64,000 bases of DNA from Nicotiana tabacum (lineage: Eukaryota; Streptophyta; Magnoliopsida; Solanales; Solanaceae): NCBI RefSeq assembly GCF_000715075.1, contig NC_134084.1, forward strand, positions 3,598,501 to 3,662,500, given 5' to 3'. This document shows, one piece after another, positions 11,684 to 25,232 of the stretch. A program made the translations under genes and the position numbers. Position 1 is the stretch's first letter. Every line of letters starts with the position of its first letter. Under the pieces are notes generated by a model that saw only the letters and a program-made list of their open reading frames with translations, did no database searches and was not told the origin of the DNA.

Positions 11684-13324
11684 TTATAGCAGGGATAGGG
11701 GTGATGTAACCAGCAGTTTTGAGCCTTTCATACAGCTGGTCAATTGGTTCAACAATGGCGGTATACTTTTGGGGGGTCTGCAGTTGAAATTTGGTCGAGG
11801 TCTAGGAACATTTTGATGTGTGGAAGGTGATTGATAGTGGGATGGCTGAGCATTGTAGGCTTGGTAGACATATGCGGGTTGGGAATATCTGGGTGAAGTA
11901 GGTTGATATGTAGGAGGTGGGGATGATTGGTAAGTAGGTGGTGGAGTTTGGTAAGAGGGTGAGGGTGTTTGGTAATTCGGGGTAGGCTGATATGTGAGTG
12001 GAGGTATCGGATAGGCTTGGTATTTGATAGGGTATTTGGCTCTTTGTGCAACCATTACGGCACCTACGTCCCTTTTCTTGGACGTACCACCAGACTGTAA
12101 AGCCTTATTGGTAGCTTGCAAGGCTTAAAAATTCGTAACCATACCACTTTTGATGCCTTCTTCAATCCTCTCACCTAGCTTGATAATGTCGGAATATTTT
12201 TGGCTCTCAATCTACATCAGCCTTTCATAGTATTGCGGGTCCTAAGCCCGGACGAAAAACTTGTTCATCTGTCCTCTTCTAAAGCTGGTCTGATCTTAGC
12301 AGCTTCTGATCTCCAACGAGTAGCATACTCACGGAATGTTTCTGTAGGCTTCTTCTTTAAATTCTGGATGTATATCTGGCATATTTTCTGTGTTGAACTT
12401 GAACCTATCCATAAAGTCGGACGCCATACTCACCCAGTTTGACCATTTCTTCGGGTTTTGGCTAATGTACTAGGACAGAGCATCTCCCTTCAGACTCCTC
12501 ATGAAAAGCTTCATGCGAATCCTTTCGTCTTTCCCTACTTCGATCAGCTTGTCGTAGTATGTTCTCAAGTGGACCCTCGGATTCCCTGTACCATCAAACA
12601 TCTCGAACTTAGGAGGTTTGTACCCCTCGGGCAGTTCGACATCAGGTTGTATGCAAAGATTTTCGTAGTTCAACCCTTCAATCCCCTTGCTTCCTTCGAC
12701 ACCCTGAATTCGACAAGTCAATTTCTTGAGTTCCGCAACCAAGTTTCTGATGAGTAAGTCTTTATCATCAGATTCGGGTGTGCTTGAAATAGGTTGGGTG
12801 GAGTGTGGCATGGTTTCCACATAGATGGGGGTGTTATGGTGGGCGTGGAAATAATCAATTGTGGAATTCAAAGGTTCTTGGATGAGCAGTGGAGTATTAC
12901 TGGATGTATGGCATGTATTGCAGTGGTAGTGAGGAGCGGGATGGTTTTGTGGTTTTGGGATATTTTGTGGAGGCGTGGGGTTCTGAGCGTTTGGAAAATT
13001 GATATTTGGAGTGGTAAGGGAAAATGACAAGTTTGCCAGATTCCAAACCTGATCAAGTTCCTCCTGAAATTTCAACAGTTTCTGCTCGAGTTGGGACGCA
13101 CTTTCTTTGGAGACCTGAGCACCATGAGTGACCTCTACCTGTTCAGTTGAGTTTTCCTTTCTGGTGTTGTTCAAATCTTCCATCTTTCCTTTGTTCCTGC
13201 TTCTGATAGGACTAGGAGGAGGAGTGGGTGGAGGACCCTTTGATCTTGTGGAATATGATGACGATGCCAGAGTGCACGAACTAACCTTTGGGGAAAGGAA
13301 TAAATAAACAAAAATAAAAAACAA
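11684..13324 (-). pseudogene. Gag of the Ogre-like element, with stops
   Basis: Two open parts. 12470-13324 (284 codons) contains a coiled-coil-like stretch (ESASQLEQKLLKFQEELDQV), an Asn/Pro-rich linker and the start of the gag domain (PPKFEMFDGTGNPRVHLRTY, FMRSLKGDALS). 11684-12121 is a Tyr/Pro/Gln-rich tract with repeated YQTP and YQPT units. Between them, 12122-12469 still reads as gag in short runs broken by stops and frame changes. Gag forms the virus-like particle. The first ATG at 13324 may lie upstream of the true start; the methionine of KMEDLNNT is an alternative. Confidence 0.75.
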
Positions 13325-13593
13325 AAAGGGAACAAGTTAGTGAGGATTATAAGAAAATGTTGCAGTATTTAAACACATAGTACAAGAATGTAAATCTTGT
13401 CCTAATTTGGGAGTCTCTTTGCACCCGAGGTAGGCCTAGTGACAAGTTGATTTGGAGAACTTAGAATGCTAAATGCCTCATTTTATTGATAAAAAGTAGA
13501 CGAGTCCCAAATAGACACTAAATAACAAAGAATAAAATGTCACTAATGGCCATTGGCCTTATTACATTTCATAAAGCAAAAGAAAACTCCTAT

Positions 13594-15480
13594 CTATTTG
13601 GTTCCAAAAGGACCTTCCCCAGACTCGGCATCTTTGGCCCCATCGAAAAGCTTCACCAGCTCGCGAAGTCCCAACAGCAAGTAGGCTCTGGCCAAGTGTC
13701 CACCCTCGTTTCCTTCAGCATTCTGGCAGTCCTCGATCCTCTTGAGAAACTTCCTTTCCAGCTCCACTAAACCTCGTTTCAGGTATCCTAGTCGCTTGTT
13801 GGCACTGATAGCCATGTCTTTCCACTCTTCAATCAGTTTTTGGTGGGCTTCTTGAATCTCACGGTGCTCGCTTTCACATTCCCGAATCCTCTTGCGCAGT
13901 TGGTTGTATTTGACCTGTGCTTCATCCCTTTCATCGATGATTCTGTGACCTAGAATAAACCCAGGTTGGCCCAGACCATTGTGATTATCCTCCAGCCATC
14001 ATGAATAGTATGGGGTGCAGCCAGCATGGTATCTGTCTGGATTGATAGTATCTCTCCCCATGATGATCTTGCAATGCCACATATGCTGATCTTGGAACTT
14101 ATAAGGACTGTCATCAGCTTGGAAGTTAGCCCGGAAGTGACTCATCTTGTCGACCCTTGGTATAACCTGTTTTCTACCAGCCTGTCTCATAACCCGGAGA
14201 GGGACATAAGGGTAGGTTTCTCTCAAACCAATCAGTATCAAAAATGGTGTGTCCCTGGATCGGGGAATGAACTCTTCAGTAGGGAACCACTCGAACATCC
14301 ATTGTATTTGATCCTCAGTCATATTTTCAAATAGCTCCACCCATCTCTTGGCATCTTCTAGCTGAGCAAACATGTTGGGCATGTAGTTCATTCGCCTTGG
14401 TTGATGGAAGGCTATATGATCGTCCCAGTATCTACGCTGAATCTCTTGCCGATATTCACCCCTTTAAAGATGCTCCATGAGCTAGAGTTGGGGTAGCAAG
14501 TTGCAACCCTCAAAGTGTGGGGCTCCTTGTTAACACTTTTCCAGGGCTCGGTATATCTCTACGATGATCATGGGCACTATGCTAAATGGTTGTCCACCAA
14601 TTCCCTCCATCAAAGTTTTGGTGACCATGGCTAGCATGGTATGGATCTTTGCTTTCTTTATTGGAAACACTATCATCCCCAAGAAACAGAACATGAAGAC
14701 AAAGACTTTTTAGTAAATATGCCCCAACGATGTAAGGGCAAACTCATCCGGATAAGTACTGTAGGATTTGTTGTGACTGTACCTCTCGTACAAATAATCA
14801 AAGGGAATGTAAGACTCCTTCAAACATGTCAAGTCTGAATTCTTCTTTAGGCCCATCATTTTGAGGAAACCTCTACCCTTGCGATTTTTCGGCATTAACA
14901 AACCCGGAGTCTCCCATGGTATACCAGACAATCCTCCTATTTCCTCTAGCAGGGGTGTCATCTCAATCTCCCCGAAGCGAAACACAGACCTATCATAGTC
15001 CCAGAATAGAGTAGCAGCTTCTATGATTTTGTTGTTGGGTTGGACCTCCAGGAGAGAAGGTAGATTTCCTAGGTATTTTCGGACAAGAGTCTGATCACTG
15101 GAATGAATATCCTCCCACCAGCTTAGCAACCTTGGGTGGATGTTTGTGACCATGCCGAATCTGGGGACGTCGTGCCTCATGTTTCTACAAGACAAAAGGG
15201 TTAGGCCCTTACCCCCACCAGACTCGACTATTAAATACCAATAATTGGCATAAAAGCATTTAGTTCTCCGAATAAATGCACAGAACGTGGTAGTGTCCAT
15301 TTGGGTTTTGGGAAAACCCGGTGGACTTTGGACAAGGCTATCTTTAAGAGTCATTATGCGGACCATATAACTGACTCGGTTAGGTTTGACTATGATGCAT
15401 GCACATTTAAACAAAGTAAGGTTTCTATGGGGGGTTTTAGACTGGTACCCTTGAGCGGACAACTCAAGAGGGAAAGGCAC
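13594..15480 (-). pseudogene. ORF1 of the Ogre-like element (plant mobile domain-like), broken
   Basis: An ORF between the 5' LTR and gag is characteristic of Ogre elements. Here it survives as 14710-15480, 13999-14391 and 13594-13815 on the minus strand. The first part holds ATLFWDYDRSVFRFGEIEMT followed by PLLEEIGGLSGIPW, the pattern of the plant mobile domain also found in captured host genes. The second has WVELFENMTEDQIQWMFEWF. The third is charged and probably coiled coil (KRGLVELERKFLKRIED). A TGA at 13999-14001 separates the second and third parts in one frame. The biochemical role of ORF1 is not known to me. Confidence 0.65.
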
Positions 15481-15889
15481 GAAACCGTCGACTACACCGT
15501 TGATTGACTGGTTTTATCGCAAATACGCATTTGCCGGATTTAAAGGATGATAATATCGGAAGAGTGCAACCACTCGTTATAAGCGTTTCTATGGTATTTG
15601 TTTGGTACGAGTGGAATATGATGTTGAAAACATGCTTGTGTAATAATTAAAATAAGTTGTCACGTATTTGCACGTTCATAAAGTAATAATTACAATAATT
15701 TCAAACAGTAATAAATAAGCACAATAAAGGAAAGCAGTAAAAGAAACAATGGAAAGAAACAAGAGACGGGTTAGTTTTTTTTTTTGCAGTAGAAGAGGGA
15801 ATTAAATACTCAAAGGTATTAAACAAATAAGGCGCATAAGAAATGTAAAGTCATAGTAATAGCTTGAAATGGTAGAACCCTAAAAGATA

Positions 15890-15907
15890 TCCCCAGCAGA
15901 GTCGCCA
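15890..15907 (-). other. Primer binding site (tRNA-Arg type) of the Ogre-like element
   Basis: On the minus strand TGGCGACTCTGCTGGGGA follows the end of the 5' LTR after a 3-nt spacer (GCG). It begins with TGG, the complement of the tRNA CCA end. This sequence resembles the tRNA-Arg primer site described for Ogre elements; the tRNA assignment is from memory. The interval 15481-15889 is leader sequence without a gene. Confidence 0.8.
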
Positions 15908-15910
15908 CGC

Positions 15911-18900
15911 TGTCGCGCCCCCTTTTTCTCTTGTGAAATCGGGTTCATGACATTTGGGAGGACAACTCGTTCCCTTTCCGGAATTGGGTTTGAATTGAAG
16001 AGTCTCCACCTAATGATTTGAGTGCATTAGGACACTATGGAAGGTTTAATTTGAACAACCAGATATTGGGTAAGGGCTCGCAATTATCTCAAGGGGAAGG
16101 TGTTAGGCACCCCTCAAGATCCACTAGTGTGGTTCCCGGCCAAGCTATTATTGTTGTGACTTAAGTGCAAATAACACATAGGCAAATAAAGACTTCAAAT
16201 AAGAGGGGATTTTCATGTAATGATTTACAAATAAACAAAAGTAAGAAAAAGGAACTAAAAGGAATTGATTAAAGAAATTTTTTTAAGAGAAACAAAGAAA
16301 ACGAAAAGGGAGGGGAGTCCTAGGTTTATTAATAATATGAATCACCCCACCCAATATCCGGTAATCACTCCTCAATAAGGGGCTACACGAGATGTTACTG
16401 CGTGGACATCATATACATACCTACCCTTTCCCACCCCGTTGAGGTATTAAAGCGCGAAATGGTCTCATTTACTTATTGCATGCTATTACCCGCCCCAATT
16501 CTATCAGTCCCGGAGGCATCTAGGACTACTAATCCTAAAGGGGAGGTATGTTGGGTTTATTTATGGTTTCAAAGGTAAAAATACTAAAGCGACAAACAAA
16601 AACATATATATAGCAAATATGGGGAAGCACATAAACAAATAAGGCTCAAACAGACCTCCTTAAATCAAAGAAAAACATATAGTTTAGCATGTCTTACACG
16701 TACTGATTGGGGTCTGATTAAACTTAACAGTTAGGGCAGATTGATTTATTGCATATTTCAGATAAGAAGCCCGAGTCAGGCCTGCCTGATGGTTGTATCA
16801 TATAAAAAAATCTGATTTAGTTTATAAAATATCCTATGGTTTGCCTAAGTGTTAGATGAAGATCTATAGGCATGATGTCTACTGATTTCAAAAAAAGATG
16901 GAGTATACTGATTTTAGAAAAAGGTTGTCAGTTATTCAGGAAAGACGAGTTTTGACAAAAGGATCATGCGTCATTGCTACTGATTTTAGACTTATAAGCG
17001 AGTGAAGCGGTTCAAATCCAATTAAAGCTCTTATAGGCATCCTTTCTAAGCGTTGTTGATTTTAAACACTTTACAGACATAGCAAGAGTGCCGAAATCCG
17101 ATAGGCATGGCATCTAATTGTTGTACTTCGTTTAAGCCTATGAACATGATATCTAGATGCAGTTAATTAATTAGCCCTATAACAGGTTTGCCTAGTGACA
17201 GATGCATATGCAGGATTCGGATTTCTAGTTAACTATGAGCATGGTATCTATATGAGAGATGTAGAAATTTAACTATAGGCAGGATATTTATATGAATGCA
17301 GAATTTCAGAAACCTATAGGCAGGATATCTATATGGGTGCAGAATTCCTTATAGACATGGTATTTATATGAGAATGTAGAAATTCTTATAGACATGATAT
17401 CTATATGAGAATGCAAGATTCCTATAAACATGGTATCTGAGAATACAAAAATTCCTATAGATATGGTATCTATATGAGAATGCAGAAATTCATAAACTCC
17501 TATAGGCAGGATATCTATGTGATATGCAGAGATCAGAAATTCCCTATGAACAAGATATCTACCCTTTTTGCATACATAATTACTCCCCCCTTTTCACTAG
17601 TTATCCCCAATAGCTTATTACAAAGTTATTACAGCCTAGAAAAATAAAGTAAAGAAAAATACATTAGAAGTTTGAAAATTACAACCAAGGAGAGCCTGAT
17701 TCAGACTTCGTGTCTGAAATATGAAGTAAACCAACTCCAAAGATCATGTTTCAAAGCCTTTCTCCCACTTGAGTGTGTCAGAGTTCCCTAAGAGTTTTAT
17801 AAGAACTCCGGGCAGTGCTTACACCCAAATATATTACCATGTTAAGCCAAAGTGCAGTGTGGAAGGGCCAGCTCTCATGTGTCCAAGTTCAGAGGGAACT
17901 CAAGGGTCCCAAGGCAATGCTTACAAGAAGGGGGCAGAACTTAGGAACTAAGAGAGAGTGTAAGTGCAGAATTCTGAAAGGGGGAAAGGGAAAGGGAAAT
18001 AGCACACATAGGGATATAGGGAATGGGGAGTTGCAAGAGGTGAAAAGCAGGCTAGTGGGCATAACCCAACAATGGAAGATGTTGGCATACCCATAAGTCT
18101 ACTGGAACACATTGTTTAGAGGTTAGGATCCCCTAAGGAATCAAGTTCAAAACATAGACAACAACTTACATATTGCCATGTTTTAAATTGTCACTCAAAG
18201 CACATAAAGGGGAATAGGGAATAGGGATTCATAGTAGAAACAAGCAAAAGGAAATCAACATTCTAGTTTAAGTATTTAACTCTGCAGAAGTAGTAAAGTA
18301 GACATAGATGCAGAAAAGCTGTAAGTAAACACATTTTGGGAATGCTGAAATTTGAAGTTAGTACATACCAGTTTCAAAGAAACGAGTAGAGAAAAATGCA
18401 GTAGTCTGGTAAAACCCTCAGTGCGGACAAGAAGAGAGATTTTTATTATGCGAGTAAGAGTTCAGAAGAGATTCTGAATTGTGAAGTGTGTAGTCGTCTC
18501 TCTGTGAAAAAGGGTTGTGCCTTTTATAGTGTAGAAAGCAGGCAGAAATAAGGCAAGAAGATAGTTTGAAAAACTGATTGGCAATCAATTACACAAGACT
18601 TCCCTTATTTAAGGGATTCAGATTCAAATGGGTATAAACCAATTAAAGAAAGAAATTAATCAAACACTTTGTGCAAAGTAGCAAATTAGGGGCAAATACA
18701 TAAAGGTTATTTAAAGACAAGGTCTTTGAAATATACGGTTGTACCATTTAAGGAAAGAAAATCAATTAACAGCCAAGAAATCAGAGGTCAGAGATTTGTT
18801 ATGAATAAACCAAGTCAGAAAGATGGAAAAGGCTTTAACTTAAGGAAAATCAGCAGACAATCAATTAGACCTGTTTAAAAGGAATTCTGAATCAATCATT

Positions 18901-20741
18901 AGTTTGAAAATCTTTTTGAAGAAAGATTCATCACATATAAAAAACATACAGACATGTTAAACATGAGAGAAACTTGTTATGCCATTGTAAAATCAGTAGA
19001 AACTCCAGTGTAGAAGAGTTTAGCAAAAGGTTCAACATTGTATGAAAACAAAGATGTCCAAACTCAGTTCAGGGACTCGGAATCAAACTGAAACAGTTAA
19101 GGGTTCTAAAAATAAAACCCTAGTTCACACAATCAGACCTCGGCAGCATCCCCAAATTCTAGGGTTTCCACCTTGAATCAAATACAAAGATGAGGAGGCC
19201 AGTAGTTGAAACAGACTCAGAGGTTTCTTTCAGAAACCCATGAGAAAAACATACAAACACAGTAGCATAATGAGAGAACAACTGATAGTAGAAGAAACAT
19301 GCTTAAGCAAGTCTTTTAGAAGAAACTTTAAACAAGGTAAAATAGTAAGAACTTAAGAACATGGTAGAAGGATACAATAGGCGAAGCATATCAGAACATA
19401 GTGGAAGAAAATATCAGAACATAGTACAAGAGCATACAAGCACATAGTATAGAAACACAGTAGAAGAATACATAAGAATGGGTAAAAAAATACATTAGAA
19501 GAGCATACATGGTAGTAGAAAACATAAGAACACAACAAGGACAAATACACATAAAAGAAAAGGAAAAGAAAAGTCAGAAAAACACTTTAAGCATTTTCAG
19601 AAAATCCTAAATCGAAAAGAGGCGATTTTGAAAGTAATTTTTGAAAGAAAAGTTGGGGAAATCGTTTGAAAACTTAAGTAAAGCATGGATACACAACAAA
19701 TCTAAGAAAATAGGAGAAAACCTCAAAGAGTTAGGGTTTCAGGAGAACCCTAGAATGAGAAAGGCTTTGAAAAGGTCACCGATCTGAGTCGAAGAAGGTC
19801 AGAAACAAGCTCAGACGACCATGGTACGCCGGAACAAAGCCGGAGAGGGTCGTGGAACCTTGAATCGGCAGAGGCCTGGGTGAAAACCCTCGAGGTTAGA
19901 CCTCGAATCTTCAAGTATGAAGTGTATAAGAGCAAATAGAGGTGAGTATAGGGCTCCCATGACTTGAGAAGCCATGGATTACGGTGGTTTCAAGGTTGAA
20001 GACGGTGAGAGGCGGCTAGGGTTAGGGAATGTTCGAGAGAGTTTGAGAGTTCATAGGCGGCTGGTTAGATGAAATGAATTAGGTTTAAGGGGTGTTGGTA
20101 GATTAAAAGGGGAAAGAAAGGTTTGTGGTTGATCAACGACCTGGATTTAATGGGGGGCAGGACGGGTTAACCTAATTGGGTCAGGGGCGGGTAGTTTAGG
20201 AATTGGGCCGGTCAATTTGGGGCTTGAAATTGGGTTAATTGGGGAGGCTGATTTGGCTAAAATCGAAATAGTTAGGGCTAAATTTTAAATAGCCACTTTT
20301 TTCCTTTTTATATTATAAAAAATAGTAAAGTGATTTCTGGAAACAAATTAAAGGTACTAAATTAACTAATAATGTACAAATATTAAATTAAAAATACTGG
20401 AATTAATTTTGTAATTATAAACACAATTAAATCTTAAAATAGGCTAAAATTGCAATTATATGCAATTTAGCTTTAAAAATACTAAATGAATTTGTAAAAA
20501 TTACCTTAGCTATATTTTGGTATAAATATGAAAATAAAATAAGTTAATCACCAAAATGATAATTCGAGAAACAATTATTGGTTTTTGTACTGTTAAAATA
20601 GGGCAATAAATTGATTTAAAAAATCTTTTTAAAATTTAGGAAAAATACTAAAACACTTGGACATACTTATATATGCATATACATGCCATTTTGAAAATAT
20701 TTTGCATATAAAAATATATAGGGAAAAATTGGGTATCAACA
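15911..20741 (-). repeat. 5' LTR of the Ogre-like element (4,831 bp)
   Basis: On the plus strand it starts TGTCGCGCCC and ends TATCAACA, giving inverted TGT...ACA ends. The part from 16710 repeats window positions 1-4047. The roughly 40-bp internal repeats recur at about 17230-17545. The remaining LTR is A-rich and holds no convincing gene; short ORFs here are not maintained in both LTR copies. Confidence 0.92.
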
Positions 20742-20843
20742 AGGAGCGCGTCTGGATTGTGATTTGGAGGTCCGGGGTAGAATTTGGCTTGAAAAGGCGG
20801 AAGTTCCTTTAAAATCTCATATGCACACAATTTCGTGCTACAC
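20742..20843 (-). pseudogene. Possible exon remnant of an unrecognised host gene interrupted by the Ogre-like LTR
   Basis: On the minus strand, GCAATACAG looks like a splice acceptor, followed by an open stretch including STKLCAYEILKELPPFQAKF and YPGPPNHNPDALL. The open frame runs straight into the LTR at 20741. Composition and codon pattern differ from the AT-rich surroundings. I do not recognise the protein family. The interpretation as an exon rests on one acceptor-like site and amino-acid composition only; it may be chance or part of another repeat. Confidence 0.3.
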
Positions 20844-21849
20844 CTGTATTGCATAAGCACATATTAATATTACATCTTTTATATCACATGAATGGAATAA
20901 AATTTTTGAAGTTCTATATGTGAAAATCATAGTAGCAGTTAATTGTTGATATGATGCATGTCATGGTAACCAAGGATATTTTATATAAATTGTCCTATGC
21001 ATATTTATGTGTTAACTATCTTCAATCTGTCTTGCCGCTTTAAACATTTTCTTTTACTTGGATGAATATTTTTTTTCCTTTTGGATTTTTACACTTGCAT
21101 ATAGTACCAAAAAAAGGAATAAAAAATAAAATAAAATTGGTCATACTGATTAAAAGCATAAATCATCTTGAAGAAAACAAGAAATACTTCACATCTTTAT
21201 CTAGGTTGATTAATTAGTACTTCTTTGATATTTGGAAAACTAACCAGCTATTTGAAAGTATACTTCATAATTTATGGTCGTATTATTTGAAAGCAAACAA
21301 TGATTAGTATGATTACTAGAAGAGGTATTTTTGAGTATCCATGACCTACTTGATGCTTGCTACTGACTTACCATTTTTAAGTATTTTATATGAATGATGC
21401 ACAAGCTACAACTGGTAAGTTGTTACCTATAATGTCACTTTTCAGGTAATATAAATGCTGAATTTATGTATTAGTACTATATATATGTTAGGTGTACTTT
21501 TGATAAATTTATTCACTAATTGCTTGGTTGAATTGAGTGAAGGAAAGTCATGGCGTTAAATCAAATCCAATAGGTAGGGTATACCCCGAAAACAACAATA
21601 TTTTTTAGAGAGACTCAATAAATATTATGACAATGATTTTATGATCCTTTTAAACTCTTATAGAATTTAGAAGAAATATTCTGACTACAAACGGTTGTAT
21701 TTCATATAGATGCTACAAATAATTAATAAAGATTTACACTAATTTGAGATTTATACACTTATTTAAGAAAGCAAATTTGATTTGCTAAGTTGCAAATTAG
21801 TTGTGTATAACTTTATTGGCATGTGATTGAAATTAAGGCTTGAGATTAA
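20844..21849. other. AT-rich intergenic or intron-like sequence
   Basis: No ORF, repeat or RNA gene stands out. It could be intron of the putative host gene remnant at 20742-20843, or pre-insertion DNA upstream of the copia element. Confidence 0.4.
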
Positions 21850-24562
21850 ACTATTATGCCATTGATTGAGGGTAAGACATGGGGATCAAGTCCTGATGCT
21901 CCATAATGATAAGAGTTGGGTTTGAGTCCCAATTTATTATGGCCTAACATGCCTTTATATTGGTAAGACATTGGGTTTGAGTCTCAATATACCATATTGA
22001 TGATATAATGATGACTAAAGAAAAATAATATATTTTTCATGAAAAGACATGAAAATTTTCCCATTTGTTCCATTCTTGAAGTGAATGTGATAACAATGCA
22101 TAATAAGTTTCAATGAAGACAATTAGTTGAACAATGAACGTGGGCGTTCCAAATATCAAAATAATAATAATAATCATCACTATGATTATAAAAGGAGAAC
22201 AATAAGGGTTCTCAAAATAGTCCTTCAAAATGTGAAGGCAATGCTTACCATCAAATTGGTATGAAAATAATAAAGCACGTCGCTGATTATGATCCATTCC
22301 TTGAAGAGAATGTGACTTATGATAAGCATTGAAAATGCATACCCATTCCTAAAGTTGAATGTGGCAATATGTGATAAAAGCAATGAATAAAGACATGCAA
22401 TTCATGATTATATGAATACCACACAACTCACCTCTAAGGGAGGTTTGAGTAAAATAAAGAGAATAAATATTATTGTGTAGTTACATGAATATGTTATTGG
22501 TCGCGTACATGTGATATGCCAAATATTATTTTGTCATGGCTTATAAAAGTTATTAAAGGCAAAATTAAAGCAAGAAATGATTTTGCTTATGATGATTTTG
22601 ACCATGACAATTTATAATGATATAATTTTCTCCGTGAAGGAGACATTTACCATATGAATTGTATGATAAAAGATCTTATAGTACAAAAGTTGTTAAGAAC
22701 TCCGAAAAAACTAATTTGTTACTACCCGGATGAATAAACTTATTCATGACATTGGTATTGTAAAGTCTCAAAAGAAACTTTTTGAGTTTCAAATATATAA
22801 GTCAAAGTGGTTGGCATATTGAGACTATAAATGAAAGGAAGATTGAATATCTTCATATTTCTATAATCATACCGGGTAAATATGAAAGGTTACCCGATCT
22901 TCTTTCTATTTGTACTACACAAATATAAGCATGATGCTGGAATCATATGCCACAAGTAAACTAGAGATTTACTAAAATAAATATTAATTGGCATGACCGG
23001 TTGACCATATCGGTTCAATTATGATGCGAAAAATTAATTAAGAATTACATTGACACATATTGAAGAATAAAAGATTCTTCAAGAATTCTTTTGTGCTGCT
23101 TATTCTCATGATATACCAGTTAAAGGTTGGGATTGAATCCTTTGATTTCTGGAAGGAATAAAAGGTGATATATATATGGGCTCAGTCACCTGCCATGTGG
23201 ACCGTTTATATGATTTTAATAGATGCATCTATTTTATGGTCACATGTGCATTTGTTATCAACTTGCAGTTTGGTTTTTGCAAGATTGCTTGCTCAAATTA
23301 TTAGAGCACAATTCCAGAATATAAATTATGATGATTTATCTTAATAATACTGGTTTAAATCCAAGTTGGTTTAGCAGAAATTGTATGCCTCCAATTATAG
23401 CTAAATCATTGGTTATGAGAACAAAACTTCCAAAAACAAATTTTGGTATGAGATTTATTATTTAATATACAGCAGCACTTGTATGCATCTAGCCAAGTTA
23501 TAAAAATTTCTCCCTATCACAATCGGTTCAGGGTCAGGAACCAAATAATTTCTATATAGAAATATGGATGTGCTATATGATTTAATTATGCCACCAAAAT
23601 GCACAAAGATGAGTTCTCAAAGATAGTTGGGAAATGTGTTGGTGATCCCAACATTAGGGGGAGAAAATGGGCAGCTGAGAAAGTGATACGTGAAATGAAT
23701 TATTATGAATACATATAGATCCTCGTACAAGAAAATATAAACTTGAAGTTCAAGTGATAATTCATATACAAATTATTGCCAGACGCATTTGCTGACCCAA
23801 AGCTAAATGTCATATTTCAGCTGCTAATGCTCCAAATAGAATAAAGTCCATGAGGGACAGAGTCTATGGCACACATGAAGTGTAACAGACCAATCGGTTC
23901 CAAAGATAAAACTCCTTGAAGAAGGAGAGAGACAAATATTCAAAATGGTCATAATAAGGAGGCAAGTGCCCTAGAAGAGCACCACAACATAACACTTCAT
24001 AAGACCTCATGGGAGAGGCTCAGGTACCTGAAAATAATGAAATAAAGAGATCTCAATAAGTTATGTCTTTATTGGGTAATAATGGAACCGACATAAAATG
24101 ATTGTCGACGATATTGTTAATATAATGTAGCGCTCAATATGATTAATATTGACGAGGATCTTGAGATCAAATCTGTCATGAAATTTGGACGGATAAAAGA
24201 TTGGCCAAATAAAAAATACGCAATGAAATTGACTTCACTTGAAAAATGTGAAGTTGGACGGATAGTCCAACACCTGAAAGTATAAAGTCAATTGAGATAT
24301 AAATGTGTTCTTGTGCGAAAGTTTCAAGTCGATAGACATAAAGACTACTTGTGGCACAAAAAAATTAGTAAATATCCTCACTTTGATTATATGGAGACAT
24401 GTTCTCTTATAGTGGATATAGTCACTTCAGGTTTTAATCTGACAATATATGAAAAACTTGATATACGTATATTGGATATCATTAAAAGATTTAAATTTTC
24501 TTGGAGCATATTAAGGTTTCCAAGAAATTTATTAAATAAAGCTTCAAAAATCCTTATACGGA

Positions 24563-24954
24563 TTGAAACAATCAGGGCCCGTGTGGTATAATCGCCCGAG
24601 AGAATACTTGTTGAAAGAAGGGTATAAGAATAATTCAATTTGTCCTTGTGTCCTTATAAAAGAATATGGATTTGAATTTGTTATAATCGCCATGTATGTT
24701 GATGATTCAAATATCATTAGAACCCCCGGAGAGCTTCCTAAAGCAGTAGACTGTTTAAAGAATTTGAAATGAAAGATTTTGGAAAGACAAAATTTTGTCT
24801 TGGTCTACAAATTGAATATATGAAAGATGGAATTATTGTCCTTCAATCAGCATACACTAAAAAGATTTTAAAGAGCTTCTATGTGGATAAAACACATCCA
24901 TTAAGTACCCCGATGGTTGTGAGATTACTCGATATAAATAAAGATCCACTCTGA
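24563..24954 (+). pseudogene. Copia reverse transcriptase fragment
   Basis: Two overlapping open pieces (24563-24772 and 24769-24954) in different frames encode the end of a copia RT. The catalytic box is seen in IIAMYVDDSNII, where copia elements usually have YVDD, followed by MKDFGKTKFCLGLQIEY and STPMVVRLLD. They join by a frame change at about 24770. Upstream fingers and palm motifs are only faintly visible. Confidence 0.8.
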
Positions 24955-25232
24955 CCTCATGAAAATAATGAAGAGCTTCTTGGTCCTAAAGTACCATATC
25001 TTAATGCAATTGGTGCGCTAATATATCTTGCTAACTACAAGGCATGACATAACTTTTTCAGTTAATGTCTTAGCAAGATATAGCTCCGCTCAAGGAGAAA
25101 TTGGAATGAAATCAAGCACATATTGCGTTATCTAAGGAGGATTACCGGTGTGGGCTTATTTTATGGCAATGATTGCAATACCGATCTTATTGGTTATGTC
25201 GATGTGGGGTATTTATCTGACACACACAAGGA

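Larger units (their letters stand above)
1..20741 (-). mobile_element. Ogre-like Ty3/gypsy (Tat clade) LTR retrotransposon, decayed, left end outside window
   Basis: A giant element read on the minus strand: 5' LTR at 15911-20741, tRNA-Arg-type primer binding site, extra ORF1, gag, protease, G-patch domain, RT, RNase H, integrase, tandem repeats, polypurine tract and 3' LTR at 1-4047. The first bases of the window match the right LTR from 16710, so about 800 bp of the left LTR lie before the window and the whole element would be about 21.5 kb. Very long LTRs, an ORF before gag, an Arg primer site and repeats downstream of pol are recognised Ogre/Tat traits. In the first 180 aligned bases the LTRs differ at 9 positions, so the insertion is old. 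All coding parts carry stops or frameshifts. The right-hand target site begins AGGAG; the left one is not visible. Confidence 0.93.
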
